Notes: generated by a model from the sequence alone, not told the origin. A stretch of 64,000 bases of DNA from an uncultured Aquimarina sp. (GCA_947498815.1 CANMLU010000020.1:22909-86908), one strand, 5' to 3'. Shown: positions 8,018 through 17,505, counted from the stretch's first letter. Translations and numbers: made by a program.

Positions 8018-10525
8018 TTACTCATTATCTAATAACTGCTGTAAGGATACCAGATCTGTCACCAATACCTGCCTAGCTTTACTTCCTTCAAAAGGGCCAA
8101 CAATTCCTGCAGCTTCTAATTGATCAATCAATCTACCTGCGCGGTTATACCCTAATTTTAATTTTCTTTGTAATAAAGACGCAGAACCTTGTTGTGCTGT
8201 TACAATAACTTCTGCTGCTTCTTTGAAAAGCTTGTCTCTATCTTTTTTATCTATATCAATACTTGTGCCACTTTCTTCTCCCACATATTCTGGCAATAAA
8301 TGCGCATCCGGGTATGCTTTTTGGCTTCCAATATAGTCTGTAATCCTTTCTACTTCTGGAGTATCTACAAAAGCACATTGTATACGTATAATGTCATTTC
8401 CTTGCGTATACAACATATCACCTCTACCAATTAATTGATCAGCTCCACCCGTGTCCAAAATAGTACGAGAATCTATTTTGGAAGTAACTCTAAAAGCAAT
8501 CCTTGCGGGGAAATTTGCTTTGATCATACCGGTAATAACATTTACAGATGGTCTTTGTGTGGCGATAATCAAATGAATACCAATAGCTCTAGCAAGTTGA
8601 GCCAATCTGGCAATAGGAGTTTCAACTTCTTTACCTGCCGTCATAATAAGATCTGCAAACTCATCAACTACCAGTACAATGTATGGTAAAAATCTATGAC
8701 CATTTTCGGGATTTAATTTTCTTGCTTTGAATTTTACATTGTACTCTTTGATATTACGAACCATTGCATTTTTCAATAGATCGTAGCGGTTATCCATCTC
8801 TATACACAGAGAATTAAGAGTATTGATCACTTTGGTGTTATCTGTTATTATTGCCTCTTCGGTATCTGGTAGTTTTGCCAAATAATGGCGCTCTATCTTA
8901 TTAAATAGCGTAAGTTCTACCTTTTTGGGATCCACCAGAACAAATTTTACTTCTGCAGGATGTTTTTTATACAATAATGATGTCAGAATCGCATTAAGAC
9001 CCACAGATTTACCCTGCCCTGTAGCACCTGCCATAAGAAGGTGAGGCATTTTGGCAAGATCTACTACAAAGGTTTCGTTCGATATGGTTTTACCGAGTGA
9101 TAGTGGTAGCTCCATTTCTGCATTCTGAAACTTTTGCGATGCAATTGCTGATCTCATCGATACAATAGTCGCATTTTTATTGGGCACTTCAATTCCTATA
9201 GTACCTTTTCCAGGTATTGGTGCTATAATCCGTATCCCTAAAGCCGATAATGATAAAGCAATATCATCTTCAAGGTTTTTAATTTTAGAAATACGAATAC
9301 CAGCTTCCGGTACAATTTCATAAAGCGTAACTGTAGGGCCAACTGTAGCCTTTATTTGGGCTATTTCAATCTTATAGTTCTTAAGGGTCTCTACAATACG
9401 ATTTTTGTTCTCTTCCAGCTCTCCTTGATCAATGGTTATTCCACCAGTCGTCCCGGTATAATCTTTTAAAAGACTAATAGCCGGAAACTTATAATTTCCT
9501 AATTCTAGTTTTGGATCAAACTCTCCAAAATCTTTAACCAACTTATTACTAAGGTTTTTGACAACTTCTTCTTCAACCGTTGTTTCAACCTCCATGGCTA
9601 TATCATCAGGGTTTTCTTCGGACTTAATTATTATTTTTTCAGGAACATCACCGTCTCTGTTTTTCGGATTACCATAAAAATCATTAATTGTTGGATTTAA
9701 TTTGATTTCATTTGTGGTTGCATCTTTTTTTACAGACTCTTGCTTAAGGTTTTCTTTTTTAGGTTCTTCCTTTTTACGATATTCTTTAGATTTCGCAATA
9801 ATAGCATCAATCTTATCTTTAATACTTGACCCTGTATCCTCGGATGATGAAGTTGAAGAGGTGCTTGTAACCTTTTCGGAACCATTAACTTTAGGAACTT
9901 CATGAAAATCCTGATTAATGGCTTTTTGTGTATTTTTTATTGAAGCTGTTAATTTTTCTGGCGTGTATCGCAATCGAACAACTATATATACAATGGCAAA
10001 AAACGCCAGTACCAAGACTGTACCAATAAAACCAATATAATCTTGCAAAAAGTCATTTGATTCATAACCTACCACACCGGCCATCAATCCGCTTTCTTTT
10101 TGGACAAAACCCAAAACTACAGATATCCATATCATTACTAGGGTTCCCCAAAACCAAAAGCCCGCCAATTTCTTTTTGCTAAGGTCAAAAAACAAATACA
10201 CTCCGGTTAACGATGTCAATACGGGTAGGATCAAAGCCGAGACACCAAAACCTCTAAAAATAAAGAAATGACTTACGGTCGCACCAAATTTACTTAACCA
10301 ATTTTTTGGAGATGACGCTCTTGTATAAAACTGTGAAATTTCACTTTGATCAATTTTCCAATTATAAAAAAACGAAATAAAAGCAAAAAATAGTCCTATC
10401 CCCAAAAAGAATAAAAAGCTTCCAAACACCACCTTTTGTTGTCTGGATAATGCTAATTTTTCTTTTAGTGAAGTTTTAGGTTTTTTTGTTGTTTTCCTTT
10501 TTGTACTTACCTTTCTCTTAGCCAT
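8018..10525 (-). CDS. ftsK: FtsK/SpoIIIE-type DNA translocase
   Basis: Septal DNA pump that clears chromosome arms and aids dimer resolution at division. The 835 residues hold four N-terminal membrane segments (about residues 30-190), a charged linker (about 190-330), the alpha-beta motor and a C-terminal gamma winged helix. Walker A GATGQGKS lies near residue 498 and Walker B VLVVDEFADL near residue 612. The gamma domain (LLQRKLKLGYNRAGRLIDQLEAAGIVGP, last ~70 residues) reads the polar KOPS-type signals. The basic N-terminus (KRKVSTKRKTTKKPK) is cytoplasmic. It is transcribed leftward with diacylglycerol kinase upstream and lolA downstream. Confidence 0.95.
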   Translation of the reverse strand: MAKRKVSTKRKTTKKPKTSLKEKLALSRQQKVVFGSFLFFLGIGLFFAFISFFYNWKIDQSEISQFYTRASSPKNWLSKFGATVSHFFIFRGFGVSALILPVLTSLTGVYLFFDLSKKKLAGFWFWGTLVMIWISVVLGFVQKESGLMAGVVGYESNDFLQDYIGFIGTVLVLAFFAIVYIVVRLRYTPEKLTASIKNTQKAINQDFHEVPKVNGSEKVTSTSSTSSSEDTGSSIKDKIDAIIAKSKEYRKKEEPKKENLKQESVKKDATTNEIKLNPTINDFYGNPKNRDGDVPEKIIIKSEENPDDIAMEVETTVEEEVVKNLSNKLVKDFGEFDPKLELGNYKFPAISLLKDYTGTTGGITIDQGELEENKNRIVETLKNYKIEIAQIKATVGPTVTLYEIVPEAGIRISKIKNLEDDIALSLSALGIRIIAPIPGKGTIGIEVPNKNATIVSMRSAIASQKFQNAEMELPLSLGKTISNETFVVDLAKMPHLLMAGATGQGKSVGLNAILTSLLYKKHPAEVKFVLVDPKKVELTLFNKIERHYLAKLPDTEEAIITDNTKVINTLNSLCIEMDNRYDLLKNAMVRNIKEYNVKFKARKLNPENGHRFLPYIVLVVDEFADLIMTAGKEVETPIARLAQLARAIGIHLIIATQRPSVNVITGMIKANFPARIAFRVTSKIDSRTILDTGGADQLIGRGDMLYTQGNDIIRIQCAFVDTPEVERITDYIGSQKAYPDAHLLPEYVGEESGTSIDIDKKDRDKLFKEAAEVIVTAQQGSASLLQRKLKLGYNRAGRLIDQLEAAGIVGPFEGSKARQVLVTDLVSLQQLLDNE

Positions 10526-10592
10526 TTTCTGGTTGTCTTAACGCAAAAATACGAATATCTATATTGGAACGTAAAAATGCCTAAAAAATTTT

Positions 10593-10961
10593 CTAAACGA
10601 AATAGGGAATATAAATTATAAAACCAATTACTACGGCAGTAATTGCAGCAATAAAAACTGCTCCAGCGGCTACGTCCTTAATAAACCCAATTTTATTATG
10701 AAAATCTGGGTGTATAAAATCGGCAATGGCTTCAATAGCAGTATTTACACCCTCTACACTCATAACCAAGCCAATAGCAAAGATTTGTAATATCCATTCG
10801 GTTGCTGTAATATCAAAATAAAAACCCAGAATGATCATAACCATCATAATACCTGTTTGCACCTGGATGCTAGGTTCTGTTTTTAATAATAATAATGCAC
10901 CTTTAAAGGCATAACCACAACCGCGTAATCTACCTATTATAAACGTAGAGATTTTACTCAT
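10593..10961 (-). CDS. dgkA: Diacylglycerol kinase / undecaprenol kinase family protein
   Basis: Small three-helix inner-membrane kinase phosphorylating diacylglycerol or undecaprenol, recycling lipid carriers of envelope synthesis. The 122 residues hold three hydrophobic segments. The signature is present: an amphipathic N-terminal helix with RLRGCGYAFKG, and EGVNTAIEAIADFIHPDFHNKIGFIKDVAAGAV split over residues ~70-102, in which E, N and D are active-site residues of the family. Gram-positive-type and related enzymes prefer undecaprenol, so the lipid substrate is open. It follows tpx by 12 bp and precedes ftsK by 67 bp, suggesting co-transcription. Confidence 0.88.
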   Translation of the reverse strand: MSKISTFIIGRLRGCGYAFKGALLLLKTEPSIQVQTGIMMVMIILGFYFDITATEWILQIFAIGLVMSVEGVNTAIEAIADFIHPDFHNKIGFIKDVAAGAVFIAAITAVVIGFIIYIPYFV

Positions 10962-10973
10962 TATTTTCTTTTA

Positions 10974-11471
10974 CTATAGCGTATTCAGTGCAGCTGTATA
11001 GTCTGGTTCTTGTACAATTTCCGGCACTTGTTCGGCATACGACACTGTACCATTTTCATCGAGAACAATAACCGCTCTGGAGTGCAATCCTTGCAAAGGT
11101 CCATCTACAATTTCTAAACCGTAGGTTTTACCAAAATCTCCTGTTTTAAAATCAGAATGATTAATTACATTTTCTAAACCTTCGGCTCCACAAAATCGAG
11201 CTTGCGCAAAGGGTAAATCTCTTGAAATACAAAGCACTTTTGTATTTGAAAGGTTACCGGCCTGTTTATTAAACTCTCGTACTGATGCGGCACAGATTCC
11301 GGTATCTATAGAGGGAAAGATGTTTAAAACCAATCTAGTTCCTTTATAATCTGATAATTTTGACGTAGACAAGTCGGTATTTACCAATTCAAAATCGGGT
11401 GCTTTCTGGCCAATTTTTGGCAAAACGCCTATTGTATTTATAGTATTTCCTTTTAATGTTATCGAAGCCAT
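10974..11471 (-). CDS. tpx: Thiol peroxidase Tpx
   Basis: Atypical 2-Cys peroxiredoxin that reduces hydrogen peroxide and alkyl hydroperoxides using thioredoxin. At 165 residues it has the normal length. The peroxidatic cysteine is C60 in PSIDTGICAAS and the resolving cysteine C94 in ARFCGAEGL, the spacing expected for Tpx. LHSRAVIVLDENG near the C-terminus is also typical. It lies in an antioxidant neighbourhood (thioredoxin-like protein and 2-Cys peroxiredoxin upstream) and is followed closely by diacylglycerol kinase. A terminator at 11549-11578 separates it from the upstream pair, so it has its own promoter in the ~80-bp gap. Confidence 0.93.
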   Translation of the reverse strand: MASITLKGNTINTIGVLPKIGQKAPDFELVNTDLSTSKLSDYKGTRLVLNIFPSIDTGICAASVREFNKQAGNLSNTKVLCISRDLPFAQARFCGAEGLENVINHSDFKTGDFGKTYGLEIVDGPLQGLHSRAVIVLDENGTVSYAEQVPEIVQEPDYTAALNTL

Positions 11472-11548
11472 AATAAATGATTGTTGTTTTAAGTGCTATA
11501 AAATTAGTAAGATTATGTGGTAATTTTGGTAAAGTTTTTAGAAAATAA

Positions 11549-11578
11549 AAAAACCTTCTGAAATAGAAGGTTTTTTAT
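11549..11578. terminator. Bidirectional intrinsic terminator
   Basis: AAACCTTCT-GAAAT-AGAAGGTTT (11551-11573) flanked by A-runs and T-runs on both sides, just after the stop of the 85-residue gene at 11587. Confidence 0.75.
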
Positions 11579-11586
11579 TTTCTTTT

Positions 11587-11844
11587 TCATGTATCGATAG
11601 ATCCCAAAACTCTTTGCATAAAATTATTAAGAGCTTCTTTTTTGGGACTTCCTTCTTTAATCATCTTGTGGACCTCAAGAGCTCCATACATATTGGATAT
11701 CAATTCTCCCATAACATCTAATTCTTCATCTTTGAGTGAAGGTACTTCGGTTAAGGATTCTAAGGTTTCAATGGTTTCAACGATAAAATCTTCATCATTT
11801 TCTTCAATAAAACCTGTAAGGTGTTTAATTATTGGTAATTTCAT
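11587..11844 (-). CDS. Small acidic conserved protein (DUF6952-like)
   Basis: 85-residue helical, acidic protein without signal peptide, membrane segment or recognisable catalytic motif. I recall it as a small flavobacterial family (DUF6952) that regularly follows a thioredoxin-like gene, and it does so here: its start overlaps the thioredoxin-like coding sequence by 20 bp, implying translational coupling and related function, perhaps a redox-module partner. Residues ~18-45 are rich in E, D and T. The biochemical role is unknown; the family name is from memory. Confidence 0.75.
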   Translation of the reverse strand: MKLPIIKHLTGFIEENDEDFIVETIETLESLTEVPSLKDEELDVMGELISNMYGALEVHKMIKEGSPKKEALNNFMQRVLGSIDT

Positions 11845-12139
11845 CTACAAGTTCTTTAAGAACATCAAATTTATTTGTTTGTACCTGGTTAACAAAGGCC
11901 CCCGATTTAAATGTTGCAAAGGTCGGCAAGTTATCCACTGTTGCCATTTTTCTAGATTCAGGAAACTTTTCTGCGTCTACAATTATAAAAGTTGTATCTG
12001 TATTTTCTGAAGCCAGTTTTTTAAATTTTGGCTTCATGATTCGACAATTACCACACCAAGATGCCGAGTATTGAACTACTACAGTCTTATTAGCATCTAT
12101 TATTTGGCCAAGGTTATCGTCTGTTAAATCTTGAATCAT
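11825..12139 (-). CDS. Thioredoxin-family protein with CGNC active site
   Basis: Cytoplasmic single-domain thioredoxin-fold protein of 104 residues; it has no signal peptide. The active site is W28-C29-G30-N31-C32 (SASWCGNCRIMKP), a variant of the standard WCGPC that usually shifts the redox potential. The cis-proline loop is present as NLPTFATFKSG. It probably reduces disulfides of a client such as the peroxidases nearby, which is inference from context. It overlaps the following 85-residue gene by 20 bp and lies 72 bp downstream of the peroxiredoxin gene, separated by a hairpin. Confidence 0.85.
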   Translation of the reverse strand: MIQDLTDDNLGQIIDANKTVVVQYSASWCGNCRIMKPKFKKLASENTDTTFIIVDAEKFPESRKMATVDNLPTFATFKSGAFVNQVQTNKFDVLKELVDEITNN

Positions 12140-12160
12140 GTTTTCTTGATTTAAGTGAAG

Positions 12161-12197
12161 AAAGACTTCTTCAGAATTGCTTTCTGAAGAAGTCTTT
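12161..12197 (-). terminator. Hairpin after the peroxiredoxin gene
   Basis: Perfect 16-bp inverted repeat AAAGACTTCTTCAGAA with a 5-nt loop, starting 15 bp after the peroxiredoxin stop. There is no long T-run on the minus side, so termination may be partial. Confidence 0.6.
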
Positions 12198-12211
12198 ATA
12201 AAATAATTATT

Positions 12212-12850
12212 TTAGTGAGAAGCTAAATATGAAGCTACTCCTTTTCTATCGGCATTCATTGCATCTTTTCCTTCTTCCCAATTTGCAGGACATACTTCTC
12301 CATTTTTCTGAACATGAGTATACGCATCAATAAGTCTTAAGAACTCAGCTACATTTCTGCCTACCGGCATGTGATTAATCCCCTCATGAAAAACAGTTCC
12401 TTCTTCATCAATAAGATATGTAGCTCTATAGGTTACATTATCTCCTTCTACTGTAACTACTCCGGTTTCTTCATTATAGGTTTCATTTGAGATGTCAAGA
12501 ATTCCTAAAGTACTAGATAAATTACGATTAGAATCGGCTAGTATTGGATATGTTACGCCCTCGATACCACCATTATCTTTTGAGGTATTTAACCAAGCAA
12601 AGTGAACTTCGGGAGTATCACAAGAAGCTCCTATTACAATTGTATTTCTTTTTTCAAATTCTGCCAATGCTTCTTGAAAAGCATGTAATTCTGTTGGGCA
12701 CACAAAGGTAAAATCCTTGGGATACCAAAACAGTACTACTTTTTTGTTTTTGTTCTTTGCTTCTTCTAAAACGTTAAGCTTAAAAGTATCTCCCATATCA
12801 TTCATCGCGTCTACGTCTAAATTTGGGAATTTCTTACCTACAAATGCCAT
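12212..12850 (-). CDS. Typical 2-Cys peroxiredoxin (AhpC/Prx1 group)
   Basis: Cytoplasmic peroxidase reducing peroxides with thioredoxin or a dedicated reductase. 212 residues from the chosen start. The peroxidatic cysteine is C51 in DFTFVCPTELHAF and the resolving cysteine C187 in GEVCPANW, the paired arrangement of Prx1/AhpC enzymes. YPKDFTFVCPTE and the C-terminal GKDAMNADRKGVASYL tail are typical. I start at ATG 12850 because the upstream in-frame ATG at 12904 overlaps the TATATTTG promoter box, which would put it at or before the transcription start. A hairpin follows the gene. Confidence 0.92.
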   Translation of the reverse strand: MAFVGKKFPNLDVDAMNDMGDTFKLNVLEEAKNKNKKVVLFWYPKDFTFVCPTELHAFQEALAEFEKRNTIVIGASCDTPEVHFAWLNTSKDNGGIEGVTYPILADSNRNLSSTLGILDISNETYNEETGVVTVEGDNVTYRATYLIDEEGTVFHEGINHMPVGRNVAEFLRLIDAYTHVQKNGEVCPANWEEGKDAMNADRKGVASYLASH

Positions 12851-12893
12851 TTTTTTATTTTTAAAATTGATTATATATTGATTTTTAACAGCG

Positions 12894-12901
12894 CAAATAT
12901 A
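12894..12901 (-). promoter_or_regulatory. -7 promoter box of the peroxiredoxin gene
   Basis: TATATTTG on the minus strand, 43 bp before the ATG at 12850; it decides the start choice. Confidence 0.65.
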
Positions 12902-13080
12902 CATCTACTTTAAGAACAAATTCTAGTACCTAATTCTAATTATTTATAATTAAATAGTTTTTTCTAATCATTCGAATTTTCTGATAAAAACCACTCGTAT
13001 TCTTACAAAAACATCGATTAACCTACAAAAATTACGGATTAATTGCACTTTTTTTACGGTGAATTACACCTTCTTTAATC

Positions 13081-13088
13081 TATTTTTG
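13081..13088 (+). promoter_or_regulatory. -7 promoter box of the hybrid kinase gene
   Basis: TATTTTTG matches TAnnTTTG, 40 bp before the TTG start at 13129. Confidence 0.55.
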
Positions 13089-13128
13089 TATTTTCGTTAA
13101 CTAATTTAAACTAATAAACCCTTAATCG

Positions 13129-15363
13129 TTGAAAAATTTTATTCAACATATAACTCTTTTATTTCTAATAGGTTTTACCGCTGTGGTACAATCTCAGTCT
13201 TCTTTAATTTCGGATAGTATACAAAGTTATATTGCCAAAGCTGAAAAATTACAAGAAGAGTATAAATATGAAGAATCTTTAGAAATGGCCCAAGCCGCCC
13301 TAAAGACAGCCCAGTATAACAATGATGACAAAAGTCTTGGTTATATCTATAATATCATTGCCAAAAACTATGAAATTAATGAGGATGATCATAAGGCCCG
13401 AAGTAATTATTGGAGAGCATTGGTACACGCCAAAAACTCAAAAAGTAAAACTCTAGAAACGGATCTATACAATAACCTGGCTCAAGTATATACCAAACAT
13501 AACCTCACTAGAGTAAAAGGAGTTGATTATTATAAAAAGTCGTATAAATACGCTATAAAACTTGGTGATACTGCAAGAATGATAAGACCTTTATTAAATC
13601 TTGGAGAGTATTACATTTCAAGAAATGATTTTGACAGCGCTTATGAATACCTTGCTCCTGCCAGAAAGTTAATTCATGAAGAATCTTCAAACCTAGTTAA
13701 GGCAAAACTAAATGGCCTTTTAGGTAAATATTTTTTAAACATACGCAGATATATAGTGGCCGAAGAATATATAGACCAGTCTATATCTTATTCTTTGGGA
13801 GAAACAAAAAATAAAAATAATAATGATGAATTAATATCTACCTATTATGAAGAATTAGCTGCTGCCTATGAAACCAAATCCGAATTATATCGCAAACAGC
13901 TAGATTATCAAAAAGCATATAGTTTTCAGAAAAAACAATTTCAAAACATTCTTAAGGCAAAAGATTATAAGAAATTGATAGAATTACAGCGAGTAAACAT
14001 CAAGTATGAAGTTGATCAATATGAAGAAAAGATAAAGAAAGTAGAATCTGAGAAAAAAGAAAGTCAGTCGGAAGTTCAAAAATGGAGAATTAGTATCATT
14101 CTTGGTATCATATTAATTTTAATCTCTTTGGCATTTTTAATTAGTTCTTATAAAAATAACATTCAAAAGAAAAGATTAAACGGCGACTTAATCGAAAAGA
14201 ACAAGGAATTAATAGGTGCAAAAGAAACTGCAGAACAATTGTCGACTTTAAAATCACAATTTATCTCAACAGTGAGCCATGAGCTTAGAACTCCTTTATA
14301 TGGAGTAATTGGACTAACTTCACTTTTAATGGAAAATCCAGAAGTGAAGAAAAAAAATGAATACTTAGAGTCTCTAAAGTTTTCTGGAGATTACCTTTTG
14401 GCCCTAATAAACGATGTACTACAGCTTAGTAAAATAGAAACTAACGAAGTTAAACTAGAGAAAGTTTCCTTTGATATCAGATCATTATTAGAGGGGATAG
14501 TTAATTCCTTGCATACCAAGCAAAAAAGTAATAAGAACACTGTTCATATCGATGTCGATGAAAAAATAAACACAACATTAATTGGTGATTCAGTAAGACT
14601 TTCACAAATACTTATAAACCTTATTGGTAATGCACTTAAATTTACCAAAAATGGTAATATTTGGATAACAGTGAAATGTCTTAAAAATAAGACTGATAGT
14701 TACCACCTGAGATTTATCGTAAAAGATGATGGAATCGGAATACCCAAAAACAAGCAACAAACGATTTTTGACAATTTTGCACAGGTAAAAAATGAAAACC
14801 AAGAGTATGAGGGAACTGGACTAGGCTTAGCAATTGTCAAGAAATTAATTCATCTTCATAATAGTGAAATCAATATTAAAAGTCTGGAAGGAAAAGGCTC
14901 TGAATTTTATTTTGATTTAACCTATGAAAAAGCTGTTAAAGAACAAGAGATATCTTTACAAACCAGGGAAAACCTTAGTATTGGAACGAGTAACTTTAAT
15001 GTGCTTATTGTAGATGATAATAAAATAAATCAGATCGTTACCCAAAATATCCTGAAAAAGAAAGGGTACACCTGCGATATTGCAAGTAACGGTATGGATT
15101 CAATAGATATGTTGAAAAACGGTAAATTTGATTTGGTCTTAATGGATATCAATATGCCGGAAATGAATGGACTCGAGGCTACCAAAGTGATCAGAACATT
15201 CAATACTCATATTCCAATAATTGCATTGACAGCAGTTGAAGAAGGAGAAATAAGAAATCAAGCGTTATCCGTAGGCATGAATGATGTGATCATCAAACCT
15301 TATGATACTCAACAATTCTTCCAAACTATAATGCGAAACATTTCTAAAGTAAAAATGGCTTAA
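13129..15363 (+). CDS. TPR hybrid sensor histidine kinase / response regulator
   Basis: Membrane sensor kinase of 744 residues: signal peptide (about 1-22), periplasmic TPR-like helical region (about 30-290), coiled segment, membrane helix (about 322-342), HisKA domain with phospho-accepting H384 in SHELRTPLYGV, HATPase domain (NLIGNALKFTKNG, DDGIGIP, GTGLGLAIV) and a C-terminal receiver with D673 in LMDINMPEMNG. It starts with TTG, which is acceptable here because a good signal peptide follows directly. The attached receiver suggests phosphorelay to an unlinked output or self-regulation. The signal sensed cannot be inferred. No partner regulator is adjacent. Confidence 0.88.
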   Translation: MKNFIQHITLLFLIGFTAVVQSQSSLISDSIQSYIAKAEKLQEEYKYEESLEMAQAALKTAQYNNDDKSLGYIYNIIAKNYEINEDDHKARSNYWRALVHAKNSKSKTLETDLYNNLAQVYTKHNLTRVKGVDYYKKSYKYAIKLGDTARMIRPLLNLGEYYISRNDFDSAYEYLAPARKLIHEESSNLVKAKLNGLLGKYFLNIRRYIVAEEYIDQSISYSLGETKNKNNNDELISTYYEELAAAYETKSELYRKQLDYQKAYSFQKKQFQNILKAKDYKKLIELQRVNIKYEVDQYEEKIKKVESEKKESQSEVQKWRISIILGIILILISLAFLISSYKNNIQKKRLNGDLIEKNKELIGAKETAEQLSTLKSQFISTVSHELRTPLYGVIGLTSLLMENPEVKKKNEYLESLKFSGDYLLALINDVLQLSKIETNEVKLEKVSFDIRSLLEGIVNSLHTKQKSNKNTVHIDVDEKINTTLIGDSVRLSQILINLIGNALKFTKNGNIWITVKCLKNKTDSYHLRFIVKDDGIGIPKNKQQTIFDNFAQVKNENQEYEGTGLGLAIVKKLIHLHNSEINIKSLEGKGSEFYFDLTYEKAVKEQEISLQTRENLSIGTSNFNVLIVDDNKINQIVTQNILKKKGYTCDIASNGMDSIDMLKNGKFDLVLMDINMPEMNGLEATKVIRTFNTHIPIIALTAVEEGEIRNQALSVGMNDVIIKPYDTQQFFQTIMRNISKVKMA

Positions 15364-15480
15364 TCATATTAGACGCTTAGTCTCATATATTAATATTTAA
15401 GATTAAATCTGTTAAATCTTGTATGGTTTCTATTGAATATCTTAATTTAGATGCGCAAACTTCAAGATTACCGCATTATT

Positions 15481-16650
15481 ATGAATTCAAAAGAAATAGG
15501 TTTTAATACCATCTGCACGCATCTTGGCGAAATAAAAGATGAACAATTTAAAGGAGCTGTATCCCCAATTTATTTATCTACATCATATGCATTTGAAGAT
15601 GTAGATGTTAAACGTTATCCCAGATATTTTAATACCCCAAATCAAGAAGCACTTTGTAAAAAAATTGCAAGACTCGAAAAAGGAGAAGCTTCTCTCATTT
15701 TTGGTAGTGGAATGGCAGCAATTAGCACCACGCTCTTTGCTTTTTTACAAAAAGGAGATCATATAGTTTTACAACGAACATTGTATGGTGGGACGGCCAA
15801 TCTTGTAAATGAAGAATTTGAAAAGCATGGTATTCAATATTCTTATGTGGATGATCAGACTATGGCCGGTTTCGAACAAAAAATAAAGCCCAATACCAAA
15901 GTGATATATATCGAAACACCGTCAAATCCCTTATTAACGATTACCGATATCAAGGCTGTGGTACAATTAGCAAAAAAGAAAGCAATTACGACAATGATAG
16001 ATAATACCTTTGCTTCGCCCGTAAATCAAAATCCTATCGAATTGGGTATTGATATTGTTTTACACTCTGCTACCAAATACCTTGGAGGGCATAGTGATAT
16101 TCTTGCTGGTGCAGTAGTATCCTCAGAAAAGAACATAGATCAGGTTTTTCAAGTAGCAAAGAACTTTGGAGGTAGTTTAAGTGATTTCACGGTATGGATG
16201 CTAGAAAGAAGTATAAAAACCCTTGGAATACGTGTAAAACGTCAAAACAAGAATGCATTAAAACTAGCCAAATGGTTAGACAAGCAAGAAGATATCGCGG
16301 CAGTATACTATCCCGGATTAAAATCACACCCCGATCATAAGATTGCAAAATCACAAATGAAAGGTTTTGGTGGTATGTTGTCTTTTGAACTTAAAGAAGG
16401 GTTAGATGCTAGTAAATTTCAAAAGGAGTTAAAGCTCATTAAGAGCTCCATGAGTCTGGCCGGAGTAGAAAGTACGATCCTTTCCCCTACACTTACCTCG
16501 CACGCTTTGCTCACTGAAGAAGAAAGAAGACTTCAAGGTATAAATGATGGGTTGCTAAGATTTAGTGTTGGGATAGAAGAAAAAGAGGATTTAATGCAGG
16601 ATATTCGGCAAGCCATAAACAAAATAAAAATACTAGAATTAGAACATTAA
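15481..16650 (+). CDS. Trans-sulfuration PLP enzyme (cystathionine/methionine gamma-lyase family)
   Basis: Cytoplasmic PLP enzyme of the Cys/Met metabolism family, acting on cystathionine, homocysteine, O-acylhomoserine or methionine. About 389 residues. The PLP lysine is K199 in HSATKYLGGHSD. YIETPSNPLL and DNTFASP give the cofactor aspartate region; GSGMAAIST holds the phosphate-binding glycine; SLAGVESTILSP near the C-terminus is conserved. Lyase versus synthase cannot be fixed by eye. An upstream in-frame ATG at 15451 exists, but 15481 gives the usual N-terminus. BshB1 follows by only 3 bp, so sulfur-amino-acid metabolism and bacillithiol synthesis appear coupled. Confidence 0.85.
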   Translation: MNSKEIGFNTICTHLGEIKDEQFKGAVSPIYLSTSYAFEDVDVKRYPRYFNTPNQEALCKKIARLEKGEASLIFGSGMAAISTTLFAFLQKGDHIVLQRTLYGGTANLVNEEFEKHGIQYSYVDDQTMAGFEQKIKPNTKVIYIETPSNPLLTITDIKAVVQLAKKKAITTMIDNTFASPVNQNPIELGIDIVLHSATKYLGGHSDILAGAVVSSEKNIDQVFQVAKNFGGSLSDFTVWMLERSIKTLGIRVKRQNKNALKLAKWLDKQEDIAAVYYPGLKSHPDHKIAKSQMKGFGGMLSFELKEGLDASKFQKELKLIKSSMSLAGVESTILSPTLTSHALLTEEERRLQGINDGLLRFSVGIEEKEDLMQDIRQAINKIKILELEH

Positions 16651-16653
16651 AAT

Positions 16654-17370
16654 ATGAAGTTAGATATTCTCGCTATAGGAGCACATCCTGATGATGTAGA
16701 ATTAAGTTGCTCTGGAACCATTGCTAAAGAAGTCGATAGAGGAAAAAAAGTTGGAATACTAGATCTTACACGAGGAGAGTTGGGAACCAGAGGAACTCCA
16801 GAAATAAGAGATCAAGAAGCAAGACAAGCCTCACAAATATTGGGAGTTTCAACACGAGAAAACTTGGGGTTTAAAGATGGTTTTTTTGTGAATGACCAAA
16901 ACCATCAATTAGAAGTGGTTAAAATCCTAAGAAAATATCGCCCCGATGTTGTATTGTGCAATGCCATTAATGATCGACATATAGACCATGGTAAAGGAAG
17001 TAAACTAGTAAGTGACTCATGTTTTTTATCGGGATTAAGAAAGATTGAAACTTCTATTGATGGAAATGAACAAGAACCCTGGAGGCCTAAACATGTATAT
17101 CACTACATCCAATGGATAAATATTGAGCCAGATTTTGTTGTGGACATTAGTAATCATATTGATAAAAAAATAGCAAGTGTAGAAGCCTATGCCTCTCAAT
17201 TTTATGATGCCGGTAATAAAGAGCCCTCTACTCCTATCTCAAGTAAGAATTTTTTGGATAGTATAAAGTATAGAGCGGCAGATTTGGGAAGAATTATTGG
17301 TGTCTCCTATGCCGAAGGGTTTACTGTAGAACGCTATGTTGCAGTTGATTCCATTTTTGATTTAATTTAA
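16654..17370 (+). CDS. bshB1: Bacillithiol biosynthesis deacetylase BshB1
   Basis: Zinc-dependent deacetylase removing the acetyl group from N-acetylglucosaminyl-malate, the second step of bacillithiol synthesis. 238 residues of the LmbE/PIG-L fold. The metal motif AHPDD lies at residues 11-15. LTRGELGTRGT, the long match typical of BshB1, spans about residues 39-49; NDRHIDHGKGS supplies the third metal ligand and catalytic residues. The start is 3 bp after the PLP enzyme stop, so the two form an operon. This implies that the organism uses bacillithiol as its low-molecular-weight thiol. Confidence 0.92.
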   Translation: MKLDILAIGAHPDDVELSCSGTIAKEVDRGKKVGILDLTRGELGTRGTPEIRDQEARQASQILGVSTRENLGFKDGFFVNDQNHQLEVVKILRKYRPDVVLCNAINDRHIDHGKGSKLVSDSCFLSGLRKIETSIDGNEQEPWRPKHVYHYIQWINIEPDFVVDISNHIDKKIASVEAYASQFYDAGNKEPSTPISSKNFLDSIKYRAADLGRIIGVSYAEGFTVERYVAVDSIFDLI

Positions 17371-17405
17371 TTCAAAAAAATGTTTGTAAAACTAAAGAAA
17401 TCCCT

Positions 17406-17413
17406 TATTTTTG
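17406..17413 (+). promoter_or_regulatory. -7 promoter box of tRNA-His
   Basis: TATTTTTG, 16 bp before the tRNA; the flank TTTGCACCCG is shared with the tRNA-Ser promoter at 18996. Confidence 0.65.
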
Positions 17414-17429
17414 CACCCGAAATTACATG

Positions 17430-17505
17430 GTGGTTGTAGCTCAGTTGGTTAGAGCACTGGTTTGTGGTACCAGGGGTCGCGGGTTCGAATCCCGTCTTCC
17501 ACCCA
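17430..17505 (+). tRNA. tRNA-His (GTG)
   Basis: Cloverleaf with D arm GCTC/GAGC, anticodon stem CTGGT/ACCAG, loop TTGTGGT with anticodon GTG at 17464-17466, and T arm GCGGG-TTCGAAT-CCCGT. A G precedes position 1 (17429), as expected for the extra G-1 of tRNA-His. The acceptor strands GTGGTTG and CTTCCAC leave two apposed U-U positions, unusual for a functional acceptor stem. The encoded 3' end is C-CA rather than a full CCA after the discriminator. See the repeat of this 3' end at 17658. Confidence 0.9.
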